Assembly: GCA_016926135.1 (NCBI GenBank)
Contig: JAFGPH010000050.1
Location: forward strand, 1-5,771
Length of the DNA: 5,771 bases
Source of the DNA: Deltaproteobacteria bacterium
GTDB lineage: Bacteria > Desulfobacterota > DSM-4660 > Desulfatiglandales > HGW-15
Direction of reading: 5' to 3'
The notes beneath the pieces are model-generated. The model saw only the letters and a program-made list of their open reading frames with translations. It did no database searches and had not been told where the DNA came from. The translations under genes were made by a program, and so were the position numbers. Below are positions 4,988 to 5,771 of the stretch, one piece after another (position 1 is the first letter of the stretch; each line of letters begins with the position of its first letter).

Positions 4988-5002
4988 CCTGCCGGAGGCA
5001 GG
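4988..5002 (+). repeat. Hairpin CCTGCC-GGA-GGCAGG in the rlmI leader
   Basis: This 6-bp stem with a 3-nt loop ends 24 nt before the rlmI start. It is nearly the same as the hairpin at 1670-1682, so it is likely a dispersed repeat. An effect on rlmI translation is possible but unproven. Confidence 0.4.
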
Positions 5003-5026
5003 AAACCGAGATGGAAAGCGATCCCT

Positions 5027-5771
5027 ATGCCTGCCATTATCCTCAAACCCGCCCGAGAGAAGTCTCTCCTTCGCCGACACCCCTGGGTCTTTTCCGGTGC
5101 CGTTAAAAGGGTCGAGGGCCACCCCGGTTCCGGGGATACGGTGGAGGTGATCTCCTCCGTAGGTCTCCCCTTGGGCCGCGGCGCCTACTCGCCGTCATCC
5201 CAGATCAGGGTCCGGATCTGGACCTTTGACCCCGACGAAACCGTCTCGCCCGATTTCTTCCGGTCCCGGATCCAGAGGGCGCTCCATTTGCGCCGGTCAT
5301 TGGGGTTGTTCCATCCTGAAGGGGCCTGCCGGGTGGTCCACGGGGAGTCGGACGGCCTGCCCGGGCTGATCGTGGACCGGTACGCGGACTATCTGGTATG
5401 CCAGTTCCTCACGGCCGGCACCGAGAGATGGAGGGGCGACATCCTCGGCTCCCTCACGGAACTGCTGCCCGCAGCCGGGATCTATGAGCGCTCCGACGTT
5501 GACGCCCGCCCCAGGGAAGGTCTCCAGCCGGTCGCCGGTCATCTCCTGGGCAGGGAACCCCCTGAGTTGCTCACGATCCGCGAAGGACCCTGCCTTTTTG
5601 CGGTGGATATCCGGCGAGGACACAAGACCGGCTTCTATCTCGACCAGAGGGACAACCGCGCCGTGATGGCGCCCTATGCGCAGGGGGCGGAGGTCCTGAA
5701 CGCCTTCTCCTACACGGGGGCCTTCGGGATCCATGCATTGAAGGCAGGAGCTACGCGGGTGACCCACGTGG
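5027..5771 (+). CDS. rlmI: 23S rRNA (cytosine-1962-C5)-methyltransferase RlmI, N-terminal 248 codons
   Basis: RlmI uses S-adenosylmethionine to methylate C5 of C1962 (E. coli numbering) in 23S rRNA. The translation follows E. coli RlmI almost along its whole visible length. The PUA-like N-terminus has REKSLLRRHPWVFSGAV (10-26) and GAYSPSSQIRVRIWTFDP (52-69). Then come the linker DGLPGLIVDR (109-118), IYERSDV (152-158), GHKTGFYLDQRDNR (198-211) and the first SAM-binding motif VLNAFSYTGAFG (223-234). The E. coli protein is 396 aa, so about 150 residues, including the catalytic cysteine region, lie beyond the window. The ATG at 5027 aligns with the family start. Its ribosome site is weak (GGAAAG 5013-5018); the ATG at 5011 is in another frame. 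The gene is divergent from the MBL gene. No frameshift is seen. Confidence 0.95.
   Translation, partial: MPAIILKPAREKSLLRRHPWVFSGAVKRVEGHPGSGDTVEVISSVGLPLGRGAYSPSSQIRVRIWTFDPDETVSPDFFRSRIQRALHLRRSLGLFHPEGACRVVHGESDGLPGLIVDRYADYLVCQFLTAGTERWRGDILGSLTELLPAAGIYERSDVDARPREGLQPVAGHLLGREPPELLTIREGPCLFAVDIRRGHKTGFYLDQRDNRAVMAPYAQGAEVLNAFSYTGAFGIHALKAGATRVTHV

Noticed and set aside
5297..5767. 156-aa minus-strand frame
   Set aside because: Antisense of rlmI, whose plus-strand translation matches the family throughout.

Overview
The window looks like a GC-rich bacterial chromosome, most likely from the Desulfobacterota (former Deltaproteobacteria) or a close environmental relative. That placement is inferred from protein flavour, strong AGGAGG ribosome binding sites and the dispersed GC-rich hairpin repeats; no marker gene fixes the taxon. 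No phage, plasmid, transposase, tRNA, rRNA or CRISPR features were seen.

Layout: (1) 1-1075, minus strand, a P-loop ATPase of the archaeal-type ATPase_2 class with a C-terminal winged-helix-like segment. It runs off the left edge, so its stop is not in the window. (2) 1088-1837, a long non-coding stretch full of palindromes: a CCCTC/GAGGG repeat, several short hairpins, a 32-bp near-perfect palindrome, and one half of a composite repeat. (3) 1838-3673, plus strand, a single stop-free frame. It encodes an RmlD-like extended short-chain dehydrogenase followed by a class I (Schiff-base) aldolase of the DapA superfamily. The aldolase has its own strong ribosome binding site and ATG at 2786. Its active-site sequence fits 4-hydroxy-2-oxoglutarate aldolase better than true dihydrodipicolinate synthase. 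(4) 3719-3923, a nested inverted-repeat element plus a short heptamer repeat. One arm matches, in inverted orientation, the repeat just upstream of the SDR gene. (5) 3929-4768, minus strand, a complete metallo-beta-lactamase-fold hydrolase. Its leader can form one 9-bp hairpin and a second hairpin that includes the Shine-Dalgarno sequence. (6) 5027-5771, plus strand, the first 248 codons of rlmI, the 23S rRNA m5C1962 methyltransferase, cut by the right edge.

The genes do not form an obvious pathway. The ATPase diverges from the SDR/aldolase unit, that unit converges on the MBL hydrolase, and the hydrolase diverges from rlmI. The points most worth a second look are the missing stop between SDR and aldolase, the matching inverted repeats that bracket this unit, the atypical aldolase active site, and the structured leader of the MBL gene. 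I found no convincing wholly new multi-gene system.
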